Shown here one piece after another: positions 19,244 to 28,200 of a stretch of 64,000 bases of DNA (its first letter is position 1; each line of letters opens with the position of its first letter). The position numbers and the translations under genes are program-made. The notes under the pieces are model-generated. The model was not told the origin of the DNA. It did not search any database and saw nothing but the letters and a program-made list of their open reading frames with translations. The stretch spans positions 474,001 to 538,000 of the forward strand of contig JAKVNF010000003.1 in the NCBI GenBank assembly GCA_022483465.1, in the 5' to 3' direction. The DNA is from Lachnospiraceae bacterium (GTDB lineage: Bacteria > Bacillota > Clostridia > Lachnospirales > Lachnospiraceae).

Positions 19244-19296
19244 TACCAGGACAGGAAAAGACCCGGGCGGGGCATTGCGCTCCGCCCGGGCAGGGT

Positions 19297-20307
19297 TCAA
19301 AAATCTGTTGTGCAGCGCTTGACCAGCATCGCGCTGACGATGTCCACGGCTGGGACGGACTCCTTCTCGCCCTTGAGAACCTGCAGCAGGTGCTCACAGG
19401 TGTCGGTGCAGAGCTGCTCGAGTCTGCCGTCCACCGAGGTGAGTTCGGGCTCCGAGGCCACCGCCACCACCGAGTTGTTATACCCGACGATGCTGATGTC
19501 CCCCGGCACCTGCATGCCCTTGGCAAGGGCATACTTTAGGGCTCCGGCGGCCAGGGTGTCCTCGGTCGCCACGACGCTGTCGTACTGGAGGGCCTTGTAC
19601 TCCAGGAGAAGATCCCGGACATAGTGGATCTTGCTGCGCGCCACCCGAAGCTTTAACTCCCCCAGCACCGGGTATCCCGCCTCCGTCAGCGCCTGCTCGT
19701 AGCCCTTCATCTTTTGCTGGGCAGAGTAGGACTGGGAGTCGGTGAGAAACAGGATCCGCTTGCGGCCCCGCTCGATGAGGCTCTTCGTCACCTCAAAGGT
19801 CGCCTTCCGATCATCCGAGATGCTGGCGTAGACATTGTCGCCCTCCACCAGGCCGTTGATGACAAAGACCGGGACCTCCCTCGCTGCGGCGCGGATGTAG
19901 TCGGTCTGCTGGGAGCTCGCCCCGTTTCCCGCATAGGTGGAGCCCACGAGAATCAGCGCGTCGATGCGCTTGGACAGGAGCATGGAGGCGTGGGACTGCT
20001 TGCGCTCCAGATCGAAGCCGCTGCAGCTTAAGATGCACTCGTATCCGTTCTTGTGGAGATTCTGCTCGAGATAGGATACTGCCGTCGCCATGTACATGTC
20101 GTCGATCCGGGGCACCATGATGCCCACGGTGTGCATGGTGTTCAGGCCCAGGCCCTGGGCAAACACGTTGGGGGTATACCCCGCCTCCTCGATCACGGAC
20201 AGCACCCGCTGCTTGGTCTTTTCGCTGACCTTGTCCGAGCCGTTGACCACGCGGGAGACGGTGGCAATGGAGACGCCTGCCATCCTGGCGATGTCGTATA
20301 TATTCAT
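19297..20307 (-). CDS. LacI-family transcriptional repressor
   Basis: 336 residues. The N-terminal helix-turn-helix IYDIARMAGVSIATVSRVVNG and the hinge region with GYTPNVFAQGLGLN are standard LacI. The rest is the periplasmic-binding-protein-like effector domain (VGIMVPRIDDMYMATAVSYLEQNL; later GDISIVGYNNS). ATG 20307 follows AGGAAGGAGGG. Next to uxaC-uxaB and in the same direction, it probably senses a uronate intermediate such as KDG or tagaturonate; the ligand is inferred from context only. An operator-like site lies in its own promoter (20344), suggesting autoregulation. Confidence 0.92.
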   Translation of the reverse strand: MNIYDIARMAGVSIATVSRVVNGSDKVSEKTKQRVLSVIEEAGYTPNVFAQGLGLNTMHTVGIMVPRIDDMYMATAVSYLEQNLHKNGYECILSCSGFDLERKQSHASMLLSKRIDALILVGSTYAGNGASSQQTDYIRAAAREVPVFVINGLVEGDNVYASISDDRKATFEVTKSLIERGRKRILFLTDSQSYSAQQKMKGYEQALTEAGYPVLGELKLRVARSKIHYVRDLLLEYKALQYDSVVATEDTLAAGALKYALAKGMQVPGDISIVGYNNSVVAVASEPELTSVDGRLEQLCTDTCEHLLQVLKGEKESVPAVDIVSAMLVKRCTTDF

Positions 20308-20343
20308 CTGCGGCCCTCCTTCCTGTGAAGGATCTGAAAAACC

Positions 20344-20357
20344 TGAAAGCGCTTACA
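20344..20357. promoter_or_regulatory. LacI/CcpA-type operator before the LacI gene
   Basis: TGAAAGCGCTTACA, cre-like, 36 bases before the regulator start. Confidence 0.6.
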
Positions 20358-20428
20358 ATAAGCTATTGTACTGCACCGCGGAGGTTTTGCAAGAAGGAGA
20401 TGAAAGGGCCGGCCCTGGAATAAAGTGC

Positions 20429-20974
20429 TTACACGTCGACCCGCAGGGCATCGTTGACCGCGTTGTTGGCGATCATCATGGCGCCCATCGCGGTGAGCAC
20501 CACCATGATCCGCTCCGCCTTCTCCTCGTCCACCGGGTTCCCATCTTTGTCCCCGTTTCGAAGAAACTCCTCCTTCAGTTCCCGGAAGGCGTCGTCGGTG
20601 ATGCCCTTGGGATCCCGGGCGAGGCTCCGCGCATAGTTCATCAAAAGCTCCTCGCGCCGAGTCAGATGGAACGCGTTCGGATCGATGTGGTGCTCCTGCC
20701 GAAGGAGTTTTCCAAAGTAGGTCGTGCAGACCATGCACTCGTTCTGGACGGAGATGGCGTACTCAAACAGATCCCCGTCGAGCTTTCCGATGAGCTGCTG
20801 CAGCTCGTCGTCGAGGTCGTAGGAGGCCTCCTCCACCGCCCGGAAGGCGGCGACGCTGTGCAGGAGCGTCTTCTTCTCATTGGTCAGCTGGTGTCCCTTG
20901 GCAAGGTGCTGCTGAATCGCCTCTTGGACCTCCCTGGGTGCATTTTCCGGATCAATCTGACTCACTCTTCCCAT
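20429..20974 (-). CDS. AhpD-like / carboxymuconolactone decarboxylase-family protein
   Basis: 181 residues, all-helical. A CxxC redox pair lies in VQNECMVCTTYFGKLL (about residues 80-83), as in AhpD-type peroxidase partners, and the preceding FEYAISVQN fits the family. AhpD proteins usually have CxxCxxxH; here the third position is a Lys-Leu pair, so the proton relay differs. The C-terminal third has a charged loop (NGDKDGNPVDEEKAE) and a hydrophobic helix. ATG 20974 follows AAGGAGG. Role is likely in thiol redox or peroxide defence; substrate unknown. It reads divergently from the cysteine synthase gene, 113 bases away. Confidence 0.72.
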   Translation of the reverse strand: MGRVSQIDPENAPREVQEAIQQHLAKGHQLTNEKKTLLHSVAAFRAVEEASYDLDDELQQLIGKLDGDLFEYAISVQNECMVCTTYFGKLLRQEHHIDPNAFHLTRREELLMNYARSLARDPKGITDDAFRELKEEFLRNGDKDGNPVDEEKAERIMVVLTAMGAMMIANNAVNDALRVDV

Positions 20975-21087
20975 ACCTATGACCTCCTTATATTTTCTGC
21001 CGGATTTTTTGTCCCGGGTCTTTACGAATCTCTAATCTTGACTTATCATATCGAAACAGTAGTTTTAACGCAAGGAGGACTTTCAAG

Positions 21088-22074
21088 ATGAGTCGGATTG
21101 CCGCCGCAATCGAGGACCTCGTGGGAAACACCCCGCTCTTTGAGCCCGTCCGGGTGGAGGAGCGCCTGGGGATCCGGGCCCACCTTCTTTGCAAGCTCGA
21201 GGGGCAGAATCCCGCGGGCAGCAGCAAGGACCGGGCCGCCCTGTCGATGCTGCGGGCGGCAGAGGAGGCGGGGATGATCCATCCCGGGGACACCCTCGTC
21301 GAGCAGACGAGCGGCAACACCGGGATCGCCCTCGCCGCCATGGCCGTCCCGAAGGGATACCGCTGTGACATCTTTCTGGAGGCCGGCGTGACGAGGGAGC
21401 GAAAGAAGATCCTCCTTGCCCTGGGGTGCCGGCTCCGCTCCCGCGGCGACATCCCGGGGATCTCCAAGGAGGAGGTCCTTGCACACCCCTATGAGGAGGC
21501 TTCCCTCGCGGAGATCCGGGCGTACTGCAAGGCGATGGGCCCTCGCTATCACTTTCTCGATCAGACCACCAACCCGAACAATCCGCTGGCCCATGTGCGC
21601 ACCACGGGGCCGGAGATCTGGCGGGACACGGACGGGAAGGTCGATGCCCTCGTTTTGATGGCGGGGACCGGCGGGACGCTCCGGGGGCTTTCGCAGTACC
21701 TGCGGGAGAAAAATCCCAAGATCCGCATTATCGCTGCGGAGCCCGCCCCCTGTTCGAGGCGGTGCGAGAAAAATCCCAACTGCCAGATCATTGACGGGGT
21801 GCTGGACTTCGACGATCACCCGGATCACACGGCCTCGTACTTTATCACCCACGACCTCTACGACAGGTGTCTTGAGGTCAGCGCCAAAGAGGCGGATGAG
21901 ACCGCGCGGCTTGTCGCAAGGACCGAGGGGCTTCTTTTTGGCACCTCGGGGGCCGCGGCGCTATCCGCCGCGATCCGGCTCGCCAAAGACCCGGCCTATG
22001 ACGGCAAAAACCTCGTCGTCATCATCCCGGATGGGGGCGGAAAATACCTCTCCTCGCCGCTCTACGGAATCTGA
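21088..22074 (+). CDS. cysK: cysteine synthase family PLP enzyme
   Basis: 328 residues, fold type II. The PLP lysine is in NPAGSSKDRAA (most CysK have NPxGSVKDR), the phosphate-binding/asparagine loop is EQTSGNTGIALA, and the glycine loop is MAGTGGTLRGLSQYL. SGAAALSAAIRLA near the end holds the ring-nitrogen Ser. It would make cysteine from O-acetylserine and sulfide, which ties in with cysE at 2146. The 108-DIPGISKEE-type region and ERKKILLALGCRLRSRGDIPG differ from typical CysK, so cystathionine beta-synthase-like or related activity is possible. Start ATG 21088 follows AAGGAGG. Confidence 0.87.
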   Translation: MSRIAAAIEDLVGNTPLFEPVRVEERLGIRAHLLCKLEGQNPAGSSKDRAALSMLRAAEEAGMIHPGDTLVEQTSGNTGIALAAMAVPKGYRCDIFLEAGVTRERKKILLALGCRLRSRGDIPGISKEEVLAHPYEEASLAEIRAYCKAMGPRYHFLDQTTNPNNPLAHVRTTGPEIWRDTDGKVDALVLMAGTGGTLRGLSQYLREKNPKIRIIAAEPAPCSRRCEKNPNCQIIDGVLDFDDHPDHTASYFITHDLYDRCLEVSAKEADETARLVARTEGLLFGTSGAAALSAAIRLAKDPAYDGKNLVVIIPDGGGKYLSSPLYGI

Positions 22075-22162
22075 GGGATTTGCCTTCCCGGCGCCTTGCT
22101 GATATGGTGTCCCTGACAGTTGTCCATCCGACGAAACGAATGCACATGGGAGGGAACGAACG

Positions 22163-22921
22163 ATGTCACAGACGAGAATCACAGAGAGCGGAATCACGCT
22201 CACCGGAAAATCCTACACGGGAGATCTGTACGCAAGGGCCATCCACCCGGACGGCAGGCCCTACCACACCTTCCGTACCGCCAGCGTGGAGGTCTTTGCG
22301 GACGATGTCCGCTTCGAGGGCTGCCGCTTTGCCAACACGGCCGGGCCGGGGGAGAAGGTGGGACAGGCACTTGCCCTGTATCTGGACGGAGACGGAATCA
22401 TTCTGGAGGACTGCACCCTGACTGGATACCAGGACACCCTGTTTCTCGCTCCGCTCCCGGAAAAGGAATACGAAAATGACGGATTTTTAGGCCCCGGAAA
22501 GGATCTGCCCAGGACGCCCCGGACCGTGATCTTTGAGCGCTGCTGCATCGAGGGGAGCATCGACTTTGTCTTTGGCGGCGCCACCGCATACTTCTACGAC
22601 TGCGAGTTCCGAAGCCTCGGACCCGGCTACGTGTTTGCCCCCTGTACCCCGGCAGAGGTGGAGACCGGATTTACGGCCATCAACTGCCGCTTCACCGCGG
22701 CGGATGGCGTGCCGGACCAGAGCTGCTATATCGCGCGCCCCTGGCGGGATGACGGCGCGGTGCGGCTGGAGAACTGCTACCTCGGCCCCCACATCCACCC
22801 GGATGGCTGGCACGACTGGGGAAAGAATAACGCCTGGGGGCGGATCCGCTTTTCCGAGAAGAACTCCTACGGCCCCGGCGCCGGAACGCCCCGCCCGCCC
22901 TATGTCCGGGTGGAGGCATAA
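22163..22921 (+). CDS. pectinesterase family protein, cytoplasmic
   Basis: 252 residues, right-handed parallel beta-helix (CE8). The signature blocks are present: GYQDTLFL (catalytic Q/D region), GSIDFVFGGATAYFYDCEF (second Asp) and CYIARPWRDDGAV (Arg/Trp). It removes methyl esters from pectin homogalacturonan. There is no signal peptide, and the protein starts late compared with secreted pectinesterases of 300-400 residues, so it probably acts on imported oligomers. Start ATG 22163 follows GGGAGGG. It follows a cysteine synthase gene but functionally belongs with uxaB/uxaC. Confidence 0.9.
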   Translation: MSQTRITESGITLTGKSYTGDLYARAIHPDGRPYHTFRTASVEVFADDVRFEGCRFANTAGPGEKVGQALALYLDGDGIILEDCTLTGYQDTLFLAPLPEKEYENDGFLGPGKDLPRTPRTVIFERCCIEGSIDFVFGGATAYFYDCEFRSLGPGYVFAPCTPAEVETGFTAINCRFTAADGVPDQSCYIARPWRDDGAVRLENCYLGPHIHPDGWHDWGKNNAWGRIRFSEKNSYGPGAGTPRPPYVRVEA

Positions 22922-23077
22922 AATCCTGTCAAACCGATCGGAAATTCGAAAAAAAGGAAAATCAGGTCTTCCCCTCGGGGCAATTCTCCTGTATACTGAC
23001 ACAACGTTACTATAACCGTTGAAGCGCATCCGGTCCCGGCCAGCCTCTGGCCCCGCGCCGGAAGAGAGGAGCGCATC

Positions 23078-23749
23078 ATGTCCCAACACGCATGGGAAAC
23101 CGTAGTCCAGGCGTTCCCCCAGATTCTGGGGAAAGGCCTGACCATGACCATTCCCCTGACGCTGATATCCTTTGCCATTGCCATGGTGATCGCCGTGGTC
23201 GTCGCCATGGTGCAGTTCGCAAAGATCCCGGTTCTCACCGCGATCTGTCGGTTCTACATCTGGGTGATCCGCGGCACGCCGCTTCTGGTGCAGCTGTACG
23301 TGATCTTTTTCGGCCTGCCCAGCATCGGCATCAACGTGGATGCCTTCCCCGCGGCGGTCCTGGTGTTCTCCATCAATGAGGGCGCCTACGGGGCCGAGAC
23401 GATCCGCGGCGCCCTGGAGTCGGTGCCCGCCGGCCAGCTGGAGGCCGGCCGCTGTGTGGGCCTGTCCTACCTGCAGATCATGTGGCACATCATCCTGCCC
23501 CAAGCCTTCCGCACTGCTTTCCCCACCCTGGGGAATGAGCTCATCAGCATGGTAAAGGACACCTCCCTGGCCGCCAACATCACGGTGACCGAGATGTTCT
23601 TCCAGACCCAGCGGATCGCAGGCCGCACCTATGAGACCATGGCCCTGTACCTGGAGGTTGCGGTGATCTACCTGCTGTTTTCGACCGTTCTCTCCCTGCT
23701 GCAGAAGGCCGGAGAGAAGCGCCTTGCCGCCTACGGCAGGCAGCTGTGA
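23078..23749 (+). CDS. polar amino-acid ABC transporter permease
   Basis: 223 residues, HisM/GlnP family, five or so membrane spans. It starts with the [23 protein letters not shown] span; the [24 protein letters not shown] segment is typical for this family, as are [29 protein letters not shown] (EAA loop) and [16 protein letters not shown]. Probable role: forms the channel for an amino acid such as cystine. A -10-like TATACT is at about 22992, before the gene. Start ATG 23078 follows AGAGAGGAGCGC. The ATPase gene starts 12 bases after its stop. Confidence 0.92.
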   Translation: MSQHAWETVVQAFPQILGKGLTMTIPLTLISFAIAMVIAVVVAMVQFAKIPVLTAICRFYIWVIRGTPLLVQLYVIFFGLPSIGINVDAFPAAVLVFSINEGAYGAETIRGALESVPAGQLEAGRCVGLSYLQIMWHIILPQAFRTAFPTLGNELISMVKDTSLAANITVTEMFFQTQRIAGRTYETMALYLEVAVIYLLFSTVLSLLQKAGEKRLAAYGRQL

Positions 23750-23760
23750 AAGGAGGCGCC

Positions 23761-24510
23761 ATGGCACTGCTTGATATTCAGCACATCAGCAAGTCCTTCG
23801 GCCAGGGGGAGGTACTTCGGGACGTCAACCTGAAAGTGGAGAAGGGCGATGTGATCTCGATCCTGGGAAAGTCCGGATCGGGCAAGACGACGCTCCTTCG
23901 ATGTATCAACTTCCTGGAGCGGGCAGATGCGGGGACAATGGTCTTTGACGGCCAGGAGGTCGACCTGCACCGGGCCGCAAAGAAAGAGATCGACGGGATC
24001 CGCAAAAAGACCGGCTTTGTCTTTCAGAACTACAACCTGTTCCGGAACCTGAACGTTTTGGAAAACGTGACGCTCGGCCTCACCGCCGGGCGGGGCATGG
24101 ACAAAGAAGCGGCGAAAGAAAAGGCCCTGGACATGCTCGGGCGCGTCGGAATGGAAGAGGAGAAGGACAAGTTCCCGTCCCAGCTCTCCGGCGGACAGCA
24201 GCAGCGGGTTGCGATTGCCCGGGCCCTTGCCACCGATCCGCAGATCATCTTCTTCGACGAGCCCACCTCCGCCCTGGATCCCCAGCTCACCGATGAGGTC
24301 CTGAACGTCATGCGAAAGCTCGCAGAGGACGGCATGACGATGCTGGTCGTGACCCACGAGATGGGCTTTGCCCGGGAGGTCTCCAGCCGGGTCGTCTTCA
24401 TGGACGGGGGCCTCGTGGTGGAGGAGGGAGAGCCGAAATCCTTCTTCGCCAACCCGAAGGATGCGAGAACCCGCTCCTTCCTGCGCCTGGCAGAGAGCGT
24501 CAAAGCCTGA
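23761..24510 (+). CDS. polar amino-acid ABC transporter ATP-binding protein
   Basis: 249 residues, GlnQ family. Walker [17 protein letters not shown]-loop [17 protein letters not shown], signature [16 protein letters not shown], Walker [16 protein letters not shown] and the switch His in VVTHEMGFA are all intact. I use ATG 23761, after AAAGGAGGCGCC, not the in-frame ATG 23746 that overlaps the permease. It powers the importer with the two neighbouring genes. Confidence 0.95.
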   Translation: MALLDIQHISKSFGQGEVLRDVNLKVEKGDVISILGKSGSGKTTLLRCINFLERADAGTMVFDGQEVDLHRAAKKEIDGIRKKTGFVFQNYNLFRNLNVLENVTLGLTAGRGMDKEAAKEKALDMLGRVGMEEEKDKFPSQLSGGQQQRVAIARALATDPQIIFFDEPTSALDPQLTDEVLNVMRKLAEDGMTMLVVTHEMGFAREVSSRVVFMDGGLVVEEGEPKSFFANPKDARTRSFLRLAESVKA

Positions 24511-24562
24511 CCTGACACATCCAACATGAGAGAAGGCCCCGAGGGGGCCGAGGAGGAAATTT

Positions 24563-25450
24563 ATGAAGAGAAAGAGCAAGTTTGATCCGTTTGCACCTGT
24601 CCTTGCGGGAACCCTGACCGCAGCCCTTCTGCTCGCAGGCTGCGCTAGTTCCTCCGGTTCCGGAACAACTGCGACAGGAAGTACCGAAAGCAGCAGCGCT
24701 TCCGACACGGAGAGCACTTCCGACGATCACCTTGCCCGGATCAAGAGCACCGGCAAGATCACGGTGGGCCTCGAGGGCGACTGGCAGCCCTTCTCCTACC
24801 ACGACGACGATGACAACCTGGTGGGATACGATGTGGAGGTTGCCCAGAACATCGCCTTGCACCTGGGCGTAGAGGCAGACCTCGTAGAGGGACCCTGGGA
24901 CGGCCTGTTTGCCGGCATGGACTCCGGCCGCTACGACATCGTCGTCAACGGCGTGGACGTCACCCCTGACCGGCAGCAGAAGTACGACTTCTCCGACCCT
25001 TACGCCTATGACCACACGGTGCTGATCGTGCGGGATGACAACACGGACATCACGAGTTTTGAGGACCTGGACGGAAAGACAACGGCCAACTCCATCGGCT
25101 CCACCTACCAGGAGATCGGTGAGCAGTACGGCGCCACGGTCAGCGGTGTGGACACCCTGGTGGAGACCCTCCAGATGGTCCAGAACGGCCAGGTGGATGC
25201 CACCCTCAACGCCGCCACGTCCTTCGGCGACTACATGAAGACAAATCCGAATGCACCGCTGAAGATCGCCGCCACCTCCGAGGAGGCGACCTCCTATGCA
25301 ATCCCGATGGAGAAAGGAGACGACAATGCGACGCTCCTTGCCGCCGTCAATAACGCCCTCTCCGCGATGCGGGAGGACGGGACCCTGGCATCCCTCTCCG
25401 AGAAGTACTTCGGCGCTGATCTGACCGAGAACGCATCGGACAGCCAGTAA
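24563..25450 (+). CDS. amino-acid ABC transporter substrate-binding lipoprotein
   Basis: 295 residues. A short positive N-terminus, hydrophobic stretch and lipobox AALLLAGCA give a lipoprotein anchor on the outer membrane face. A Ser/Thr/Glu linker follows, then the periplasmic-binding fold: KITVGLEGDWQPFSYHDDDD, then GYDVEVAQNIALHLGVEADL and DRQQKYDFSDPYAYDHTV. This is the bacterial extracellular binding protein family 3 (cystine/glutamine type). The ligand is not deducible. ATG follows GAGGAGGAAATTT. Between it and the ATPase lies a GC hairpin (24535-24550, GGCCCC/GGGGCC) without a T-run, which may set the higher expression of the binding protein. Confidence 0.93.
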   Translation: MKRKSKFDPFAPVLAGTLTAALLLAGCASSSGSGTTATGSTESSSASDTESTSDDHLARIKSTGKITVGLEGDWQPFSYHDDDDNLVGYDVEVAQNIALHLGVEADLVEGPWDGLFAGMDSGRYDIVVNGVDVTPDRQQKYDFSDPYAYDHTVLIVRDDNTDITSFEDLDGKTTANSIGSTYQEIGEQYGATVSGVDTLVETLQMVQNGQVDATLNAATSFGDYMKTNPNAPLKIAATSEEATSYAIPMEKGDDNATLLAAVNNALSAMREDGTLASLSEKYFGADLTENASDSQ

Positions 25451-25472
25451 GCAAAACAGCAAAAGACAAAGC

Positions 25473-25517
25473 AAAGTCCTCTCCGGCCGCAGAAAAACGG
25501 TCAGAGAGGACTTTTTG
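25473..25517 (+). terminator. terminator of the amino-acid importer operon
   Basis: AAAGTCCTCTC (25473-25483) pairs with GAGAGGACTTT (25504-25514), loop of about 20 bases, and the T-run continues TTTTTG. Confidence 0.88.
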
Positions 25518-25536
25518 TCTGTTGGATTCCGGCATG

Positions 25537-25859
25537 TCACGCGGTGATCTCGATCCGGAGTCCCTCCGGGCCGAGGATGACGCTCTCGTAGTAGCCGTCC
25601 CCTGTGGTGCGAGGGCCGGAGAGGACCTCGTACCCGTCTTTCCGAAGGCGGCCGGTCAGCGCATCCACCGCAGCCTGATCTCCCACGGAGAAGGCGAGAT
25701 GATCGTAGCCTTGCTTGGGGCCGGACGATTCCGCACCCGCAAGCGCCGGCCGCGTCATGATTTCAAGCCTTGCCCCGCCGTCAAAGGTGAGAAAGTAGGA
25801 GCGAAAGTCCGTCTTGGGGTTGTGATAGCCCCCATTTGCCGCCGCATGAAAATACGTTA
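25537..25859 (-). pseudogene. VOC/glyoxalase-family protein, 3' part, cut by ISAzo13
   Basis: About 107 codons continuing from the piece at 27378-27441. The family signs are [76 protein letters not shown]. The metal-binding His (GYDHLAFSV) and C-terminal Glu (LRIEI) are present, so the intact protein could bind a metal. Joining the two parts across the 3-bp duplication TTA (25857-25859 and 27378-27380) restores RDFFVTYFHAAA in frame. A short frame starting in the element reads into this part, so a truncated protein could be made. Confidence 0.88.
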
Positions 25860-25886
25860 GGAATTGACACATAATAAATTAATCAG

Positions 25887-25915
25887 TTGGCACGTAATAA
25901 ATCGACTGCTATAAT
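25887..25915 (+). promoter_or_regulatory. transposase promoter
   Basis: TTGGCA (25887-25892), 17-base spacer, TATAAT (25910-25915). It lies within the element, 33 bases before the transposase start. Confidence 0.75.
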
Positions 25916-25948
25916 AGCCTTATATCTCGGATGGGAGGCAGTCGATTC

Positions 25949-27349
25949 ATGGCTTCACCAATATATGATAGCGACCACGTTGATCATATTTTATCCAATA
26001 TTTCCGTCATTTTGCCCTATGTCAATGAGCGCCAGAGACGGCTGATTATAGGAGCTCTTTCTGATGCACTGGGTTATGGCGGCAAGTCTGCGATCAGTGA
26101 AAAATGCGGTGTGGCACGTAATACCGTGCGCAAGTCCGACGAAGAGTTCAAGCTCATCATCGCTGATGCTGCCGGCGAGACTTCTACTTCCACAGAGACA
26201 GAAACCAAAAGTGACGAAGCAGAAGACTCTGGCACTACGGATACCGATAAGGATTCTGAAATGTTGCTGGAAGCAACTCCAGAGCAGATTGTCGGGCTTT
26301 ATGATGGCTCCGTCAGCCTTTCTTCACTTGAAAGCAGACAGCGCCGCGCGGGTGGTGGCAGAAAAAGTGAAGCTGCGAAAAATCCGGAACTGATTCCTGC
26401 ATTGATGGAGATCCTTGACGACTACACCTATGGTAATCCGGAATCCGTGCTGCTTTATACAAACCTGAGTGATCGCAAGCTCTCAGCTATGCTCGCTGAG
26501 AAGGGCTATTCAGTTGGGAGAAATGTCGTCAACCGAATGCTGAAGGCACTCGGTTGGAGCAAACAACAGAACAAGAAGCTGAAGCAGGTCGGTAAGGAAC
26601 ATCCAGACAGAAATGTGCAGTTTGAATTCATCAATGCAACGGGTAAAGAGGTTTTAGCTGCAGGGAATCCCATGATTTCCATCGATTGCAAAAAGAAGGA
26701 AAACATAGGAGACTATGCCAACAAAGGCAAGGAGTACAGACATAGCAAAGATCCTCGAGCGGTGCTTGACCACGATTTTCTGGATAAGGAACTTGGTCAG
26801 GTTGCACCATATGGTGTTTACGTCGTCAACAATAATACTGGGTTTGTAAATCTTGGAACCACACATGACACCTCCCAGTTCGCAGTCGCCAGTATACGTG
26901 CCTGGTGGTACACCGTTGGCAAGAACACGTTTCCTGACGCGACCATGATTTATGTCACGTGTGATGGAGGCGGAAGCAATTCCAGCCGTGTGCGAATGTT
27001 CAAGACGGAACTGGCAAAGCTGGTTGAGGAAATCGGGATACCGATTCAGATCTCTCATTTCCCGCCGGGAACATCAAAATGGAACAAGGTGGAGCATCGC
27101 CTTTTCTCTGAGATATCAAAAAGTTGGGCAGGTAAACCGCTAATCAGTGTTGAAACTGTAGTTCAGTTGATCGGATCAACAACTACAACAACTGGTCTGA
27201 AGGTAACCTGTCAGCCTGATTACAATGACTATAAAACAGGTCTGAAGGCTTCTGAGGAAGAGTACGATAAAGTTGATATTGAATGGATCAATATCGGGAC
27301 ATCTAACAAATGGAACTACATCATTCATGGGCTGAAAAAGGACTCGTGA
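25949..27349 (+). CDS. ISAzo13-family DDE transposase
   Basis: 466 residues from ATG 25949, RBS GGGAGG at ~25933. An N-terminal helix-turn-helix (ISEKCGVARNTVRKSDEEFKL) is followed by a low-complexity Thr/Glu/Asp linker (about residues 85-115), a second HTH-like region (LAEKGYSVGRNVVNRMLKALGW), then the catalytic domain with ISIDCKKKENIGDY, VTCDGGGSNSSRVRMFK (second Asp) and FPPGTSKWNKVEHRLFSEIS (Glu). This is the DDE_Tnp_ISAZ013 pattern. The protein is intact, so the element may be mobile. The last codons read to the element's right end. Confidence 0.9.
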   Translation: MASPIYDSDHVDHILSNISVILPYVNERQRRLIIGALSDALGYGGKSAISEKCGVARNTVRKSDEEFKLIIADAAGETSTSTETETKSDEAEDSGTTDTDKDSEMLLEATPEQIVGLYDGSVSLSSLESRQRRAGGGRKSEAAKNPELIPALMEILDDYTYGNPESVLLYTNLSDRKLSAMLAEKGYSVGRNVVNRMLKALGWSKQQNKKLKQVGKEHPDRNVQFEFINATGKEVLAAGNPMISIDCKKKENIGDYANKGKEYRHSKDPRAVLDHDFLDKELGQVAPYGVYVVNNNTGFVNLGTTHDTSQFAVASIRAWWYTVGKNTFPDATMIYVTCDGGGSNSSRVRMFKTELAKLVEEIGIPIQISHFPPGTSKWNKVEHRLFSEISKSWAGKPLISVETVVQLIGSTTTTTGLKVTCQPDYNDYKTGLKASEEEYDKVDIEWINIGTSNKWNYIIHGLKKDS

Positions 27350-27377
27350 ATTGATCAATTTAAAGGATGACACACCC

Positions 27378-27441
27378 TTACAAAGAAATCCCTTGTCCGC
27401 TCCAGGTCATGGACGTACAGCGCCGCGTGTTCGATCCGCAT
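27378..27441 (-). pseudogene. VOC/glyoxalase-family protein, 5' part, cut by ISAzo13
   Basis: MRIEHAALYVHDLERTRDFFV, the first ~21 codons with the first-strand metal His (H5 region), then the element. ATG 27441 overlaps the stop of the GyrI-like gene as TGATG, so the two were translated together. The rest is at 25537-25859. Confidence 0.9.
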
Positions 27442-27950
27442 CAGTGATCTTCTCCTTCCAGCCGCTGCACCGGGAACAGAAGGTCGCATTTTCCGGTGCC
27501 GGGGTCGATGCACTCCTGCACCGCACCGACCAGGGTGATTTCCCGCTCCGAGAGGTAGCGGAGCATACGGGGGAAGGTGTCCTCCCCCTCCTCGGAGACC
27601 CGCAGGTAGGAAAAGCCCGGTACCTGCCACCTGGTCCATCCCTCAGGCGCCTCCGCGTCGTCCAGGCATTCCACACCGGCCAGGTAGAGTCCCTCCTGAA
27701 AATGTGCCCAGGGCTGAAACGTCCGGTCAAAATCCGTCATGGCGCCCCAGATTCCGACAAGCCGCCCGGCATCATTCCTCTTTGCCAGCGGTGCGATCTC
27801 GGGAAAGCGGGCGTTGGCCCGCTCCCAGAGCCGCTTCACAAAGTTTTTCCCCTCCCGCGTGGAGCCCTCCATTCCGATGACAACAAAGGCCTCCTTCGAA
27901 AATGGCTCGACTCGGAGCCCATCCTGATCCTCCATATCCCCTGAACTCAT
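27441..27950 (-). CDS. GyrI-like (effector-binding) domain protein
   Basis: 169 residues. FVVIGMEGSTREGKNFVKRLWERAN begins the fold; VGIWGAMTDFDRTFQPW, FQEGLYLAGVEC, PEGWTRWQVPGFSYLRV and VGAVQECIDPGTGKCDLLFPVQ follow in the order seen in GyrI-like/SOUL-type small-molecule-binding proteins. No DNA-binding domain is present, so it stands alone; many relatives bind drugs or toxins or hydrolyse cyclopropyl compounds. Start ATG 27950 after AGGAGGAAG is preferred over an upstream ATG at 28118. It is translationally coupled to the interrupted VOC gene. Confidence 0.8.
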   Translation of the reverse strand: MSSGDMEDQDGLRVEPFSKEAFVVIGMEGSTREGKNFVKRLWERANARFPEIAPLAKRNDAGRLVGIWGAMTDFDRTFQPWAHFQEGLYLAGVECLDDAEAPEGWTRWQVPGFSYLRVSEEGEDTFPRMLRYLSEREITLVGAVQECIDPGTGKCDLLFPVQRLEGEDH

Positions 27951-28200
27951 ATATTTTTCTTCCTCCTGTGGGCATCTTATCAGACGCACAGTGCCGACAC
28001 AAGATAAAGCACGTTTAAAGGGGAGGAAGGCGGTATCGGACAGGAGGGCGACTGCAGGATGGAATTCGAGAAGCAGAAGGCCCTGCAGCCGCTCTGTTTG
28101 GGAAGAACGCGCAGGCAATATGTGGTAACCTTACTGCACAGGGGAAAAAATCCCGGCAGCAGAAAACCGGCGCAGGCAAAGAATGGAAGGGGAACGTGAC

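Larger units (their letters stand above)
25860..27377 (+). mobile_element. ISAzo13-type insertion element, copy 1 (1518 bp)
   Basis: Ends: GGAATTGACACAT at 25860 and ATGACACACCC at 27377, with imperfect inverted ends that share GACACA/TGTGTC and AAATTRATCARTT. The target is a 3-bp duplication TTA. The insertion lies in the VOC gene. Copy 2 is at 63221. The left end holds two tandem 23-base units (TTGACACATAATAAATTAATCA and TTGGCACGTAATAAATCGACTG-like), which may be transposase binding sites. AT content and codon use differ from neighbours. Confidence 0.88.

Noticed and set aside
20421-20435. AAAGTGCTTACA as another operator
   Set aside because: A half-site at the 3' end of the AhpD-like gene, without the second arm.
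25862-25910. Tandem CACATAATAAATT/CACGTAATAAATC units as a CRISPR start
   Set aside because: Only two units, inside the ISAzo13 end; they fit transposase binding sites.
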